Positions 42,822-51,638 are shown, counted from the first letter of the stretch. The stretch is 64,000 nt of DNA from Bacteroidetes bacterium 47-18 (GCA_001897155.1 MKSF01000033.1:62001-126000); one strand, 5' to 3'. The notes: generated by a model not told the origin, from the sequence alone. A program made the numbers and translations.

Positions 42822-43637
42822 ATGAGACAAATCCTAACATTTTTCCTGGTATTCACTTTCAATCTGTCCACTTTCGGGCAACAAAATGAATTTAAGGTTT
42901 ACAATAATGGCTTAATCTACAGTGAAGAGGCGATGCTTAAACTTGGTCATATTGTTGACTCGCTCAATTTAAAATATAAGACCTGTGATTTAAACAAAAA
43001 ATTCTATTCCAAAAGTCAGACGATCGGATATATTGTTTCACTTGACACGGGAAATATCAAACAAGCGAAACAAGACATGGAAAAACAGATGCCTTATGAC
43101 GAGTTTGTAAAAAAATATCCACAAGCAAAAACTGAAAAGAACAAACTAATTATCAAAAGGAAATATCTTAATTACAGAGGGAAGGAATGGATAGAATTTG
43201 CAGAGTTTGATTTAAAAAGCGATTATGGATTTAATATTGATTCAAAGGATTTAAGTCTTTATGAAAAATATTTAAAGAACAATTGGTTGTTTGAATACAA
43301 TGAGCAATCCCAATATTCAAAAGAATCATTAAGAGCATTCTATTTTCCAAATGAGTTTAAAACTCATGAGATCCCTGAAAAATACGCGCGGATGATCGGA
43401 TATTCGGATTGTTTGATAGATACTACCACTACAAAATTTAAAGATAACTTAAAAGATGGGCGGGTGGAACTTCCCCGGAACTGGTATTCTCTTTCTACAA
43501 AAAAGAAAGCTAAACTTTTAGATGACATGAGAAGTACCCGGGTAATTGGCCGCTGTAGTCAGGATAACAGCCCAAGAAACCACGCAGTCAATATAGCTTT
43601 ACTTTCTGCTGAAACTTATAACTGGGGGTCTTTTTAA
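42822..43637 (+). CDS. Secreted AT-rich protein of unknown function
   Basis: A 271-residue protein from the ATG at 42822 (MRQILTFFLVFTFNLSTFGQQ), which begins a signal peptide. An ATG at 42798 adds only MHNFPLQH. The mature part is Lys/Asn/Tyr-rich, with a central KKYPQAKTEKNKLIIKRKYLNYRGKEW segment and a C-terminus containing DNSPRNHAVNIALLSAETYNWGSF. No known domain. It lies 17 bp before the next unknown gene, probably in one transcript. Confidence 0.65.
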   Translation: MRQILTFFLVFTFNLSTFGQQNEFKVYNNGLIYSEEAMLKLGHIVDSLNLKYKTCDLNKKFYSKSQTIGYIVSLDTGNIKQAKQDMEKQMPYDEFVKKYPQAKTEKNKLIIKRKYLNYRGKEWIEFAEFDLKSDYGFNIDSKDLSLYEKYLKNNWLFEYNEQSQYSKESLRAFYFPNEFKTHEIPEKYARMIGYSDCLIDTTTTKFKDNLKDGRVELPRNWYSLSTKKKAKLLDDMRSTRVIGRCSQDNSPRNHAVNIALLSAETYNWGSF

Positions 43638-43654
43638 AAGCACATCTGGATATT

Positions 43655-44068
43655 ATGAATGACAGGTTTGAAAGGGTTTCAGACGGGAACTACGCCTGGG
43701 GCCCAAGAAATACTTATATCCGTGAATTAGAAGCATTGGATATCAATGTGCTTGATTTAATTCTTGGTATTTCATTCCGCATTGAAAATCCAGCTTTAAA
43801 TCACTATTATGGAAGTATCGGGCGTATAGGAAGAGCCCTGGCGGAAACAAAAAATAACAATGAAATCGAAGCAGCAATTTTATCTGTTATTTCAGACAAG
43901 GAATTAGATGATTACAATAGGCTACTTTTCTATTTCCTGCTCAGGAATTACAACTATTATATTCAGGACAATGAACTGAAAGAACAAAACGAAAAAAATT
44001 TGCTTAGAGCTGCCAATACATTACCTGAATATTATCGAAGCGAGTTAACTCAAATTGAAGAAGAATAA
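43655..44068 (+). CDS. Cytoplasmic protein of unknown function
   Basis: A 137-residue protein with no signal peptide: MNDRFERVSDGNYAWGPRNTYIRELEALDINV … mostly helical to the end (LPEYYRSELTQIEEE). A secreted protein followed by a small soluble one suggests a pair such as effector and immunity, but nothing in the sequence proves it. It is AT-rich like the upstream gene, and the reading frames differ, so this is not a simple read-through of it. Confidence 0.6.
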   Translation: MNDRFERVSDGNYAWGPRNTYIRELEALDINVLDLILGISFRIENPALNHYYGSIGRIGRALAETKNNNEIEAAILSVISDKELDDYNRLLFYFLLRNYNYYIQDNELKEQNEKNLLRAANTLPEYYRSELTQIEEE

Positions 44069-44132
44069 AACTGAGCATAATAATCCTACACAGATTTCAT
44101 AGGTGCAACGCTTCCCTGCAAACTATATTACC

Positions 44133-44496
44133 ATGATGAAGAAAGCTGTCAAGGATAACACTCCTATTTATAATTATTGCAGTAATATTTTACACCGGAT
44201 CCAGATTACTGCCCATAAATATAACCCGGTATGCTGACATTAAAAACGGGAACAATATTATCAACAACCTTGAAAATTATAAAGCCGAATTTGGAAGACT
44301 TCCCGACAATACCGAAATTGAAATATTAAAAAGATTGGGCTTTGAACTAGAAATGCTGGCAACTTCTCCTGATTATTCAAAGGATGAAGAAGATAATTAT
44401 GAAATAGTTTTCTTAGAAGGTTTTGACGGACCTTATCTGATATGGAGCTCCAAAGATAAAAAGTGGAAAATTGCTAATCCGACTATATTTGAATAA
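44133..44496 (+). pseudogene. Frameshifted small membrane-anchored protein
   Basis: ATGATGAAGAAA (44133-44144) is followed by one extra base (G44145). Ignoring it, the frame reads MMKKLSRITLLFIIIAVIFY, a signal anchor, then …NIINNLENYKAEFGRLPD … FLEGFDGPYLIWSSKDKKW … IANPTIFE and TAA at 44494-44496, about 120 residues. As sequenced, the ATG frame stops early and the main frame has no start. It is either a recent pseudogene, a sequencing error or (least likely) programmed frameshifting. No domain recognised; the anchor plus LExYKxxxGRLP pattern recalls pilin-like small proteins. Confidence 0.65.
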
Positions 44497-44533
44497 AAAT
44501 TGTAACCCTTATTATACCCCACAATTATCAACA

Positions 44534-45079
44534 ATGACCATAGAGTTAAAAATTGACGAAAACGACTTCCTGACGCATCAGCTTTACACTGCGTCAAAGT
44601 CCGCCCGTATCAAAAGGAAAAGACAAAGAAATAAAGTAGTAATGCCTTTAATATATATTGCCTTGGGGATTGTGTTCTTCTTTTCAAACAGAGTTGCAAC
44701 GGGCATCATATTTTTCATTATCGCGCCGCTATGGTTTTTTATTTACCCCATATGGGAAAGACAACGTTATATAAAACACTATAAAGATTTCATTAAAGAA
44801 AATTATAAAGACAGACATGGCAGTACAGGAACTTTAGAACTGAGCAATGATTATATCCTGGCAAAAGACAATGGTGGTGAAAGTAAAGTCCTGACAAAAG
44901 AAATCGAAGCAATCAATGAAATCCCATCAGCAATATACATTAAGCTAAAAGGCGGCCAGTCATTCATACTGCCCAAGGACAAAATATCTGATACAGGCAC
45001 TGTAACGATAAGATTAAAAGAGCTTGCAGCCTGGTTAAGCATCCCTTACAATATTGAAGATACCTGGGAATGGAAGTAA
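44534..45079 (+). CDS. YcxB-like membrane protein
   Basis: A 181-residue protein. The ATG at 44534 (MTIELKIDENDFLTHQLYTAS) is chosen over 44471, which lies inside the previous frame. A short N-terminal strand region and KRKRQRNK precede two TM helices (~35-50 and 55-72). A PH-like beta domain follows (GTLELSNDYILAKDNGGESKVLTKEIEAINEIPSAIYIKLKGGQSFILPKD). This is the YcxB-like layout. Function unknown. Confidence 0.75.
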   Translation: MTIELKIDENDFLTHQLYTASKSARIKRKRQRNKVVMPLIYIALGIVFFFSNRVATGIIFFIIAPLWFFIYPIWERQRYIKHYKDFIKENYKDRHGSTGTLELSNDYILAKDNGGESKVLTKEIEAINEIPSAIYIKLKGGQSFILPKDKISDTGTVTIRLKELAAWLSIPYNIEDTWEWK

Positions 45080-45197
45080 TTACCGTATATAACAACGGCT
45101 CCACTTCCGGAGTGCTACATATACTTTTTTACACATTTTACACATTGGCTTTGCATCCGACAAAAAGCCCATATTGACCGTGATCTTACGAACAACT

Positions 45198-46106
45198 ATG
45201 AAACGATTTATCATCCTTCTCCTGGCTTTGTTTTGCCTGAACCCCGTATTCGCCTGCCTGAACAGTGCAAGCCTGATGCTAAAGGACGGCACCTTCCTGT
45301 ATGACGACAGAGAAGGTAACGTACCCTACGGACACGAATTTTATAAAGATGCCTTCGGATATGCCATCCGGCAGCTTGACAGCCTGTACAAAGCAACTAA
45401 AGACATCGACTACCTTTCCGATAAAGGACTGGTGCTGATTTTAACCCAAGATTATGATGCCGCGATCAGGCTATTCCTGGAAATCGAAAAATCGGCGCCC
45501 GGCAGGTATGCAACGGCTGCCAACCTCGGCACAGCTTACGAGCTTTCCGGGCAAAACGACCTGGCGCTGCAATGGATCAAAAAAGCTGTTGAGATAGATC
45601 CTGCCTCCCACAGTAATTCGGAATGGATCCACGTCAACATTTTAGAAGCAAAGATCAAAGGTGAACAATGGTACACATCCGACTTCCTGCTTCGTACGAA
45701 CTTCGGCACAGAGGTCCAGCCGGGGACTTCCCTCACGCCAGCCGCACTGCAGGAGCTGTCTGATGCTTTGTATTACCAGCTGAACGAAAGGATCTCTTTT
45801 GTGAAACCGCCGGAAAAAATTGTGGGTCAATTGCTGTTTGACTTGGGTAACATCGCGTTCTTTTTAGGGAATTATGAGGATGCCCTGGCGGATTATGACC
45901 TGGCAGACCTATACGGCTATACCGGACAACTGATAGATCAACGCGTGGCAGAGACGAAAAAGCAGCTAAGGCAAGCCAATAAGCCCCAAACGGCAAAACA
46001 GGCGTCACCGTCTTACCTGCCGTATATACTTGTGATCCTGACCCTGATGATATTGCTGATCCTGTTAAAGCTGCTGTATAAAAGGAAACAGCAGGACCAC
46101 GGCTGA
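45198..46106 (+). CDS. TPR protein with signal peptide and C-terminal TM anchor
   Basis: A 302-residue protein; the ATG at 45198 starts the signal peptide MKRFIILLLALFCLNPVFAC. TPR units are at ~70-135 (YLSDKGLVLILTQDYDAAIRLFLEIEKSAPGRYATAANLGTAYELSGQNDLALQWIKKAVEIDP) and near 215-245 (LLFDLGNIAFFLGNYEDALADYDLADLYG). A TM helix lies at ~275-293, followed by a basic tail. Probably faces the periplasm. GC content returns towards the chromosomal level here. Confidence 0.78.
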   Translation: MKRFIILLLALFCLNPVFACLNSASLMLKDGTFLYDDREGNVPYGHEFYKDAFGYAIRQLDSLYKATKDIDYLSDKGLVLILTQDYDAAIRLFLEIEKSAPGRYATAANLGTAYELSGQNDLALQWIKKAVEIDPASHSNSEWIHVNILEAKIKGEQWYTSDFLLRTNFGTEVQPGTSLTPAALQELSDALYYQLNERISFVKPPEKIVGQLLFDLGNIAFFLGNYEDALADYDLADLYGYTGQLIDQRVAETKKQLRQANKPQTAKQASPSYLPYILVILTLMILLILLKLLYKRKQQDHG

Positions 46107-46172
46107 TGCGATCTCCAGGTGGGCAATGAAGTACCTTGTATCCCATAACAGCTCCTGATAAATAAAAACATT

Positions 46173-46898
46173 ATGACAGCAGATACCAAAATATCCTGGA
46201 AAAAAATATTTATTTTCTATGCAATAGCTTTTATAATATCAGGACTTTTTAATTCAGGAGTTCTTACGCCCTGCTATCAAAAACTGACAACCGGCCTTTT
46301 AATTGGCAACTGGGCCTTTTTACCTGCAGGAGCCGGAACTTTAATAGCAGCTTTAATAGCATATAAGTTTGATAAAAAGTTCAAAAGAACCATTTCCTTA
46401 TATGGTAACAATCGCCTGAAGAATATTTTGATTGCATTAGTCCCGGCAATGGTTTTCACAACCACCGGACTTTTCAACAGCAATGGCATCAATGAGCATT
46501 TCTATGGATTTGCTTTTTCATGTATTGCCTTATTATATGCTGTTGCGGAAGAAATATTTTGGAGGGGCTATCTGCTTGATGCCTTACGTCCGTTAAACAG
46601 GCTTATTCACAGCCTGGTGATCGGTATATTGTGGTGGGGATGGCACTTCAGGTTTAGCACAGGGTTTGACCTCACCTGGTTTTTATTGATCTGCCTTGCC
46701 GGTTCTTTTTTATTGTGCCGGTTTGCTGACGACACAAGATCATATTTAACAGCAGCGGGACTGCATTCGCTGATCATTATAACAACATCCGGCGGGGAAA
46801 TGCCCCGGACTACAACCATAGGACTATGTATTGTGATAATAACTTGGTTGCTCATAGGAAAGATCTGGAAAACAAAAGAAGTGGTACAGGCAGCTTAA
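46173..46898 (+). CDS. CPBP-family intramembrane metalloprotease
   Basis: A 241-residue membrane protein with ~7 TM helices. Motif 1 E126-E-x-x-x-R131 (EEIFWRGYLLD) is intact; motif 2 is GILWWGWHFRF (~150-162, His in place), and motif 3 is AAGLHSLIII (~195-205). These are the glutamate/histidine signatures of CAAX prenyl-protease-like (ABI/CPBP) proteins. Substrate unknown; such proteins also act in bacteriocin self-immunity. Confidence 0.85.
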   Translation: MTADTKISWKKIFIFYAIAFIISGLFNSGVLTPCYQKLTTGLLIGNWAFLPAGAGTLIAALIAYKFDKKFKRTISLYGNNRLKNILIALVPAMVFTTTGLFNSNGINEHFYGFAFSCIALLYAVAEEIFWRGYLLDALRPLNRLIHSLVIGILWWGWHFRFSTGFDLTWFLLICLAGSFLLCRFADDTRSYLTAAGLHSLIIITTSGGEMPRTTTIGLCIVIITWLLIGKIWKTKEVVQAA

Positions 46899-47051
46899 AG
46901 CAGTGCCCGGTAAGCCGCCGATCCTTAAGAGCAGTCCGGCAATAGCAGGGATGACCAGATACCATGGGATATTTTTGCTATATTTAAATTCCGGAAACGG
47001 GTCAAGCCAAAACCCGGGAAATTACAAACCATTTGCGACAACCTGTGTAAA

Positions 47052-47567
47052 GTGAACAGATTTCAGGAGCTATTAAAAGGCGGCGACCTTCGTTCCATTG
47101 GTAAAGCCAATGAGATCGTTGCAATGGTAAAGGACCAGGCAGCGTTTGATGCATTGTTTGAAGGCCTGTCCTGCCCGGACAGAAAGGTGGTCATGCGCAC
47201 TGCAGACGCCATCGAGAAAATAACGGTAAGCAAACCGGGCTATTTACAGCAACACAAAACGGTACTCTTAAATCTATGTCGGGACGCAAAAGACATAGCG
47301 CTGAAATGGCATCCGGCGTTGCTTGTTCCGAGGTTGCACTTAACGGAACAGGAATCAGCAGCGATGTGGAGCTTATTGGTCCGATGAGCAACTGCCCCTA
47401 AAGAAAATAAAATAGCAAGGGTAAATTCAATCCAGGGGCTATTCAATCTGTCACAGCAAGACCCCGGCTTATCGCAGGCCTTTAATCTGATACTTTCCGA
47501 AATCGGTAAGGAAAACATACCCTCGTTAAATGCAAGGATCAGGAAACTACAAAATGCCAGCCGATGA
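47052..47567 (+). pseudogene. HEAT-like repeat protein split by an in-frame TGA at 47385
   Basis: The first 111 codons give MNRFQELLKGGDLRSIGKAN… with HEAT-like helices (ALFEGLSCPDRKVVMRTADAIEKI). A TGA then follows at 47385-47387. The same frame continues for 59 sense codons (ATAPKENKIARVNSIQ … QDPGLSQAFNLILSEIG … ARIRKLQNASR) to a TGA at 47565. A TGG-to-TGA change would restore LVRWATAPKENK, which fits HEAT proteins well. Intact length would be 171 residues. Probably a recent nonsense mutation; the N-terminal piece could still be made. Confidence 0.75.
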
Positions 47568-47708
47568 TATGCATTGGCAACTGACAGGTTGATATACCAG
47601 GAAATATTTACTAAATTTAAGCCCTGAAGCTCCGGTGAGGCTTTGGCATTAAAGTGCGCTATTCCAGCCAACCAAAAGACATCAACAGTTATCATAACAG
47701 CACAGCAA

Positions 47709-48572
47709 ATGAACAAAATATTTACAATTATTCTGACACTTATCTCTGTAAGTGTATTCGGAAAAAAGAACCCCACAGCAGAAGCACAACTCATAGTTGC
47801 CGAGGGCAAGCTCCTTTACAGGTCGGAAATGGCCTCGTGGTACGGAACAGACCTGTTTTTAGAGAAATATAAGGACCATGAAAATATTGGTGGGTATTTC
47901 TCATACATTGAAAATGATACGGCAAAGTGTATTTTCTTTTCAAAGGGAGAAGATCCCAAAGTAATCGGGACAATCTCTTTTGACAGCACCTACAATATAA
48001 GAACGGCCCCTGCAGACCTGACCGAAAGAAACTTTACCAATAATGAATACGATCTCTATCAAATCAGGAAAGCTACATTAAAAGAGCTGGAAACGAATAG
48101 GGACGGGCTTTTCAAATTTTATGAAAACACCTACCCCAATATAATCCCCTTAATCAAGGGTCAGGAAAAGAAAGCTTACATTTTGACAGGGCCACATCAA
48201 AGCGGAGTTGTGATCTTTGGAAATGACTATTTACTCACTTTTGACAAAAACAACAAGCTTAAAACCAAAAGACGGCTTCATAACAATATTATTCCCATTG
48301 AATACGGTAATCCTGAAGATGGTAAAAATGTTGCCATCACCATGCATACCCATTTACCGGAAACAGGCGATTTTATTACAGCAACAGATATCTGTACATT
48401 AATGCTTTACCAGAAATTCACCCAATGGGAAATGCACAATGTTGTTTCTTCAAAATATTTCAGCATATGGAATTGTGAAGCAGAGCAATTGAATATTATA
48501 CCTAAAAGCGTTGTTGATAATATCGAAAAAGACCAGGAAAAACGCAACAAGCAAAAGCAAAAATCCCATTAA
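47709..48572 (+). CDS. Secreted protein of unknown function
   Basis: A 287-residue protein from MNKIFTIILTLISVSVFG (signal peptide); the frame opens upstream at 47643, but that part is non-signal. Segments such as YFSYIENDTAKCIFFSKGEDPKVIGTISFDSTYNI and DGKNVAITMHTHLPETGDFITATDICTLMLYQKFT are beta-rich. The latter, with THLPE…DFITATDICTL, resembles a JAB/MPN-like or other hydrolase-style motif, but I do not assign it. The C-terminus is Lys/Gln-rich. Confidence 0.65.
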   Translation: MNKIFTIILTLISVSVFGKKNPTAEAQLIVAEGKLLYRSEMASWYGTDLFLEKYKDHENIGGYFSYIENDTAKCIFFSKGEDPKVIGTISFDSTYNIRTAPADLTERNFTNNEYDLYQIRKATLKELETNRDGLFKFYENTYPNIIPLIKGQEKKAYILTGPHQSGVVIFGNDYLLTFDKNNKLKTKRRLHNNIIPIEYGNPEDGKNVAITMHTHLPETGDFITATDICTLMLYQKFTQWEMHNVVSSKYFSIWNCEAEQLNIIPKSVVDNIEKDQEKRNKQKQKSH

Positions 48573-48635
48573 TGGCAGATCATTTACGAAGTCCCAATAT
48601 CAGGGATAATCTATACCAATAGAGCTAAGCAAGCT

Positions 48636-49262
48636 ATGATCACGATAACAACCAGGCCAGCTACAGCAACAGAAATAGCACTGCAACAGCAACGGCAGCC
48701 GGGGCTTTATCAACGGACAGAAAAATTTGTGATGCTGTTGATAGCAGTGCTAATGCTGCTCCTTGCGCCTTTGCTGATTTACAACAAATTTCACCCCATA
48801 GATCCGGGCACACAGGCGGTTTCCGGTGTTGTCATTATCATTCTTGCAATCATCCTGGTTACCTGGCTGGACAGGAAGTATAAAACCAGCAGCAGGCAAC
48901 AGCGGAGTATGCTGACCCAGGAAGTAGAAGTAGTCCGCGTACAAACCTCCAAAGCCATTAAAAGAGAAGATTCTGAGGACTTTGGCATAGCCTATTATCT
49001 TGACGTTACCCACAACGGGCAACCTAAGACCTTATACCTGTGGGGGCAGTACCTGGACGAACTGGAAGAAAGTACTTTTCCCAACACAGCGTTTGAATTT
49101 ACCCGGTACACCGGCAGCGATGAATTTATAGACTTCAGAATCTCAGGCCAATATTTTAAAGAAGCAGGAACATTGCCGCCTTTCGGTAAAGCCATATGGA
49201 AAAGTGGCACTTACCCACTGAACGGGCAATTGCTTGATCAAAGTATTGATGCTATAACATAG
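48636..49262 (+). CDS. Two-TM membrane protein of unknown function
   Basis: A 208-residue protein: a Gln-rich N-terminal 28 residues, TM helices at ~31-50 and 62-81, then a cytoplasmic or periplasmic beta domain (VEVVRVQTSKAIKREDSEDFGIAYYLDVTHNGQPKTLYLWGQYLDELEE …). It has the look of a small envelope sensor or DUF3592-like protein. Spacing to neighbours (63 and 73 bp) is compatible with an operon. Confidence 0.65.
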   Translation: MITITTRPATATEIALQQQRQPGLYQRTEKFVMLLIAVLMLLLAPLLIYNKFHPIDPGTQAVSGVVIIILAIILVTWLDRKYKTSSRQQRSMLTQEVEVVRVQTSKAIKREDSEDFGIAYYLDVTHNGQPKTLYLWGQYLDELEESTFPNTAFEFTRYTGSDEFIDFRISGQYFKEAGTLPPFGKAIWKSGTYPLNGQLLDQSIDAIT

Positions 49263-49335
49263 AAAAGCCATGAAGCTATATTAGCGTGTACCGGTGATCT
49301 TCAGTAACTTTGAGCTGTAAAGACCTCTGAAATAT

Positions 49336-50313
49336 ATGATGCAGACATTCAGGCCATTGGCCCTTAGATATCTTTTACCGGCAGTTTGTATGCTGACGGC
49401 AACCGTTTCTGCATCGGCACAATTAATGCTGGAGAAGGACATCCGTATGGCAGAATACCCGCTGTATTATGACTGGGTCCGCAATTCCATTATAGAAAGC
49501 AATATAACAGACAGCTTTATCAAAGCCCGCCGTGTCAGAACCCTCACCGAATTATTCTCTTATAAAGACAACGGGCGGGATACTATTATCCCCTTACAAA
49601 AATTATACTATGACCCATCGGGACAGCTGACCCAAAGGGAGCTGTTCTATTACGGCCATGTATATTACACGGAATATTTCACTTATGCCCCGCACCAGGT
49701 CACCGTTCACAACAGAAGGTTTGAAAATGACAACAGGTTGGGTCCGGGTTATACCCTGTACCTGGACACATTCGGTAATCCGGTAAAATATATCAGCCTG
49801 GACAGCCACAATCATCACGATGGCCTGGATTCCATCAGCTACCAGTACACCTACGATGCCAGGGGTAAGATACTGACCCGACGACAACAATTGTTTTACG
49901 ATGGGGATAAACGGCCGGTGCTCCTGTTCCGGTACACTTACAGCCCGGCCGGGCATAATACAGGCTATACCGTTTCCCATATCCGGGAACCATTATATGC
50001 GGTAACCAAAGAAGTAAGCCCGGAAGGCGTAGTGCTTAAAAGATATGCTGTTTACAATTACGGAAAGGGACCTGTTGCTACCGATCTGCGGCAAACAGCT
50101 TCCATCAACGGGCCGGACTATTTTGACAGCACCACGTATATATACGGCACCAGCGGAAAGCTGGGCTTTATCAAGCGGACCTTCAGGCATGATCCTATGT
50201 CCGGCAGGTCTGAAAATACCTTTCTGCAGCTCCTTTACGACCAGCAGGGATTCCTTACTGAAAAGTACAATCATAAAGACCATGCCTATTACCGGTGGGA
50301 ATTATATGAATAA
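49336..50313 (+). CDS. Secreted YD/RHS-like repeat protein
   Basis: A 325-residue protein. The signal peptide ends near residue 29 (…VSASAQ). Regular strand pairs with YDPSGQLTQRELFYYGHVYY, YTYDARGKILTRRQQLFYDGD, YGTSGKLGFIKRTF and YDQQGFLTEKYNHKD recall YD (RHS) repeats at ~25-residue spacing. No toxin domain is attached, so it is probably a cell-surface beta-structure. Convergent with the lipoprotein at 50362, which has a similar repeat style. Confidence 0.72.
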   Translation: MMQTFRPLALRYLLPAVCMLTATVSASAQLMLEKDIRMAEYPLYYDWVRNSIIESNITDSFIKARRVRTLTELFSYKDNGRDTIIPLQKLYYDPSGQLTQRELFYYGHVYYTEYFTYAPHQVTVHNRRFENDNRLGPGYTLYLDTFGNPVKYISLDSHNHHDGLDSISYQYTYDARGKILTRRQQLFYDGDKRPVLLFRYTYSPAGHNTGYTVSHIREPLYAVTKEVSPEGVVLKRYAVYNYGKGPVATDLRQTASINGPDYFDSTTYIYGTSGKLGFIKRTFRHDPMSGRSENTFLQLLYDQQGFLTEKYNHKDHAYYRWELYE

Positions 50314-50361
50314 ATTCCGGCCTGGACAGTATACCTGTACACTTTCACCCCCTGGCTGCTG

Positions 50362-51165
50362 CTATTGAGCCTTCATATACTCTATACGAAGCATCATAGG
50401 TTCTGTGATCACATCTTTCCACTTTGTTTCAATGGTGGCCGGAAGCCCGTGATCATTATAGGTATAGATCCAGGTAGTTCCGTCCGCTATACCGGTCATA
50501 TTGTTCCGGGAAATGTTCTTTTCAAAAGTAGCCTCCGTACCGAAACCGGGCAAAGGCTCTATCTTGAATACCTGCCCCAAGCCGAAATCTGGCTTCGGAT
50601 GATCGTCATAAGTAAAGCTTTTGGTCACTTCCCGGTAACCGTTGCCGATCCAGCCATCACCATCCTTAACCATTAGCCTGACTTGCAGAGCATTGGCAGT
50701 CTGCTTATAATCAATGGTAAAATACTCAAGCCCATTTTCATCCACCAGGCTTTTTATTTTTCCGTCGGGATCATACCTGTAATTGGTAAATGACTGGAGC
50801 GCGCCGTATTGATAGGTTTCATCACGCACTATCCGGCCGGCTTCATTATATTTAAGCACAATATTGTGGTTGAACTGGGGAAAAGTAAAATCCGAATAGA
50901 TAATCTTGCTGATCCTGCCATTGTGATACTCAAATACATATTCCGAACTATTCTGTGTTTCCGGATCGGTAAAGCTTCGCCTGAGCAGCTGGTTGCTGTC
51001 ATTATACTCATACTGCGCGAGGAGGCGGTGCCGGTAGTCATACACTTTACTCACCAGGTACTTTTGAGCAGGGTCATTGCCGGAAAGATGCCCGGTAATT
51101 CGTTTTCGGCAGGATAAGATGCTGATGGTCATCAGCAAAAGCAGAGAAATAGCACGTACATTCAT
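50362..51165 (-). CDS. YD-repeat-like lipoprotein
   Basis: A 267-residue lipoprotein: MNVRAISLLLLMTISILSC (Cys ~19); the start at 51165 is chosen because the 51234 start adds a non-signal stretch. YD-type units follow: VYDYRHRLLAQYEYNDSNQLLRRSF, FEYHNGRISKIIYSDF, LKYNEAGRIVRDETYQYGALQSF, YRYDPDGKIKSLVDE, YTYNDHGLPATIETKW. These resemble the 49336 gene product, pointing to a related pair convergent across a 48-bp gap. Function unknown. Confidence 0.75.
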   Translation of the reverse strand: MNVRAISLLLLMTISILSCRKRITGHLSGNDPAQKYLVSKVYDYRHRLLAQYEYNDSNQLLRRSFTDPETQNSSEYVFEYHNGRISKIIYSDFTFPQFNHNIVLKYNEAGRIVRDETYQYGALQSFTNYRYDPDGKIKSLVDENGLEYFTIDYKQTANALQVRLMVKDGDGWIGNGYREVTKSFTYDDHPKPDFGLGQVFKIEPLPGFGTEATFEKNISRNNMTGIADGTTWIYTYNDHGLPATIETKWKDVITEPMMLRIEYMKAQ

Positions 51166-51367
51166 TAAAGAAAAAATTAAAAGGTTAAAAATCAACAGGT
51201 CAGTCAGCAGCCACGGCCTGACAACATCCTTCATGAATATAAACGGTCATTCCTGCTGCGATCTTAGCGTTTCCCGGCTATTTTTTATGCCCGGCGAACT
51301 ACAGGACCGGCAGTCGCATCCCTGATACTTCAACCCGTCAGAATATCATTGGGAAAATTATCTTTAG

Positions 51368-51550
51368 TGGCTATCTGCTTACAGGCAACATCCTTTTATT
51401 ACAGATATGCCTCACTGAACGATGTGCACTCTGCGGGTCAGAAACCGCTTTTACTATAAAGACACTGAGGGTCTTGGTCATTCCGAACGGATGTGAGGAA
51501 TCTCCTATAATAATTGATAATGATTTTGTTGCCTATATCATAGATAGTCA
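51368..51550 (-). repeat. MITE-like element, complete inverted copy R9 (183 bp)
   Basis: Plus-strand left end TGGCTATCTGCTTACAGG (51368-) and the reverse complement of the right end TGACTATCTATGATATAGG share TGRCTATCT and AGGCAACA around 5-7 variable bases. The core is inverted (CATTCCGAACGGATGTGAGG, 51480-51499). This is the best copy for defining the family ends. Confidence 0.72.
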
Positions 51551-51578
51551 GTTTATCTTTTGAGCAATAGCCCGGAAG

Positions 51579-51638
51579 TTGCCCATCTTACTCTAAGTGG
51601 GTAATTTTTTGCTCATTCCCATTATGGGAGCAAATACC
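51579..51638 (+). terminator. Terminator-like hairpin overlapping a second hairpin
   Basis: Hairpin 1: 51579-51604 (CCCA-x-CTTA pairing TAAGTGGG, one bulge) followed by T6 (51605-51610). Hairpin 2: TTTGCT (51608-51613) with AGCAAA (51629-51634), inner CCCAT/ATGGG and outer GGTA/TACC (51600-51603, 51635-51638). The two share bases 51600-51610 and cannot form together. Confidence 0.4.

Noticed and set aside
47385-47387. In-frame TGA as a selenocysteine codon
   Set aside because: No SECIS-like stem-loop follows, a Trp is expected at this site in HEAT-like proteins, and no selenocysteine genes are visible.
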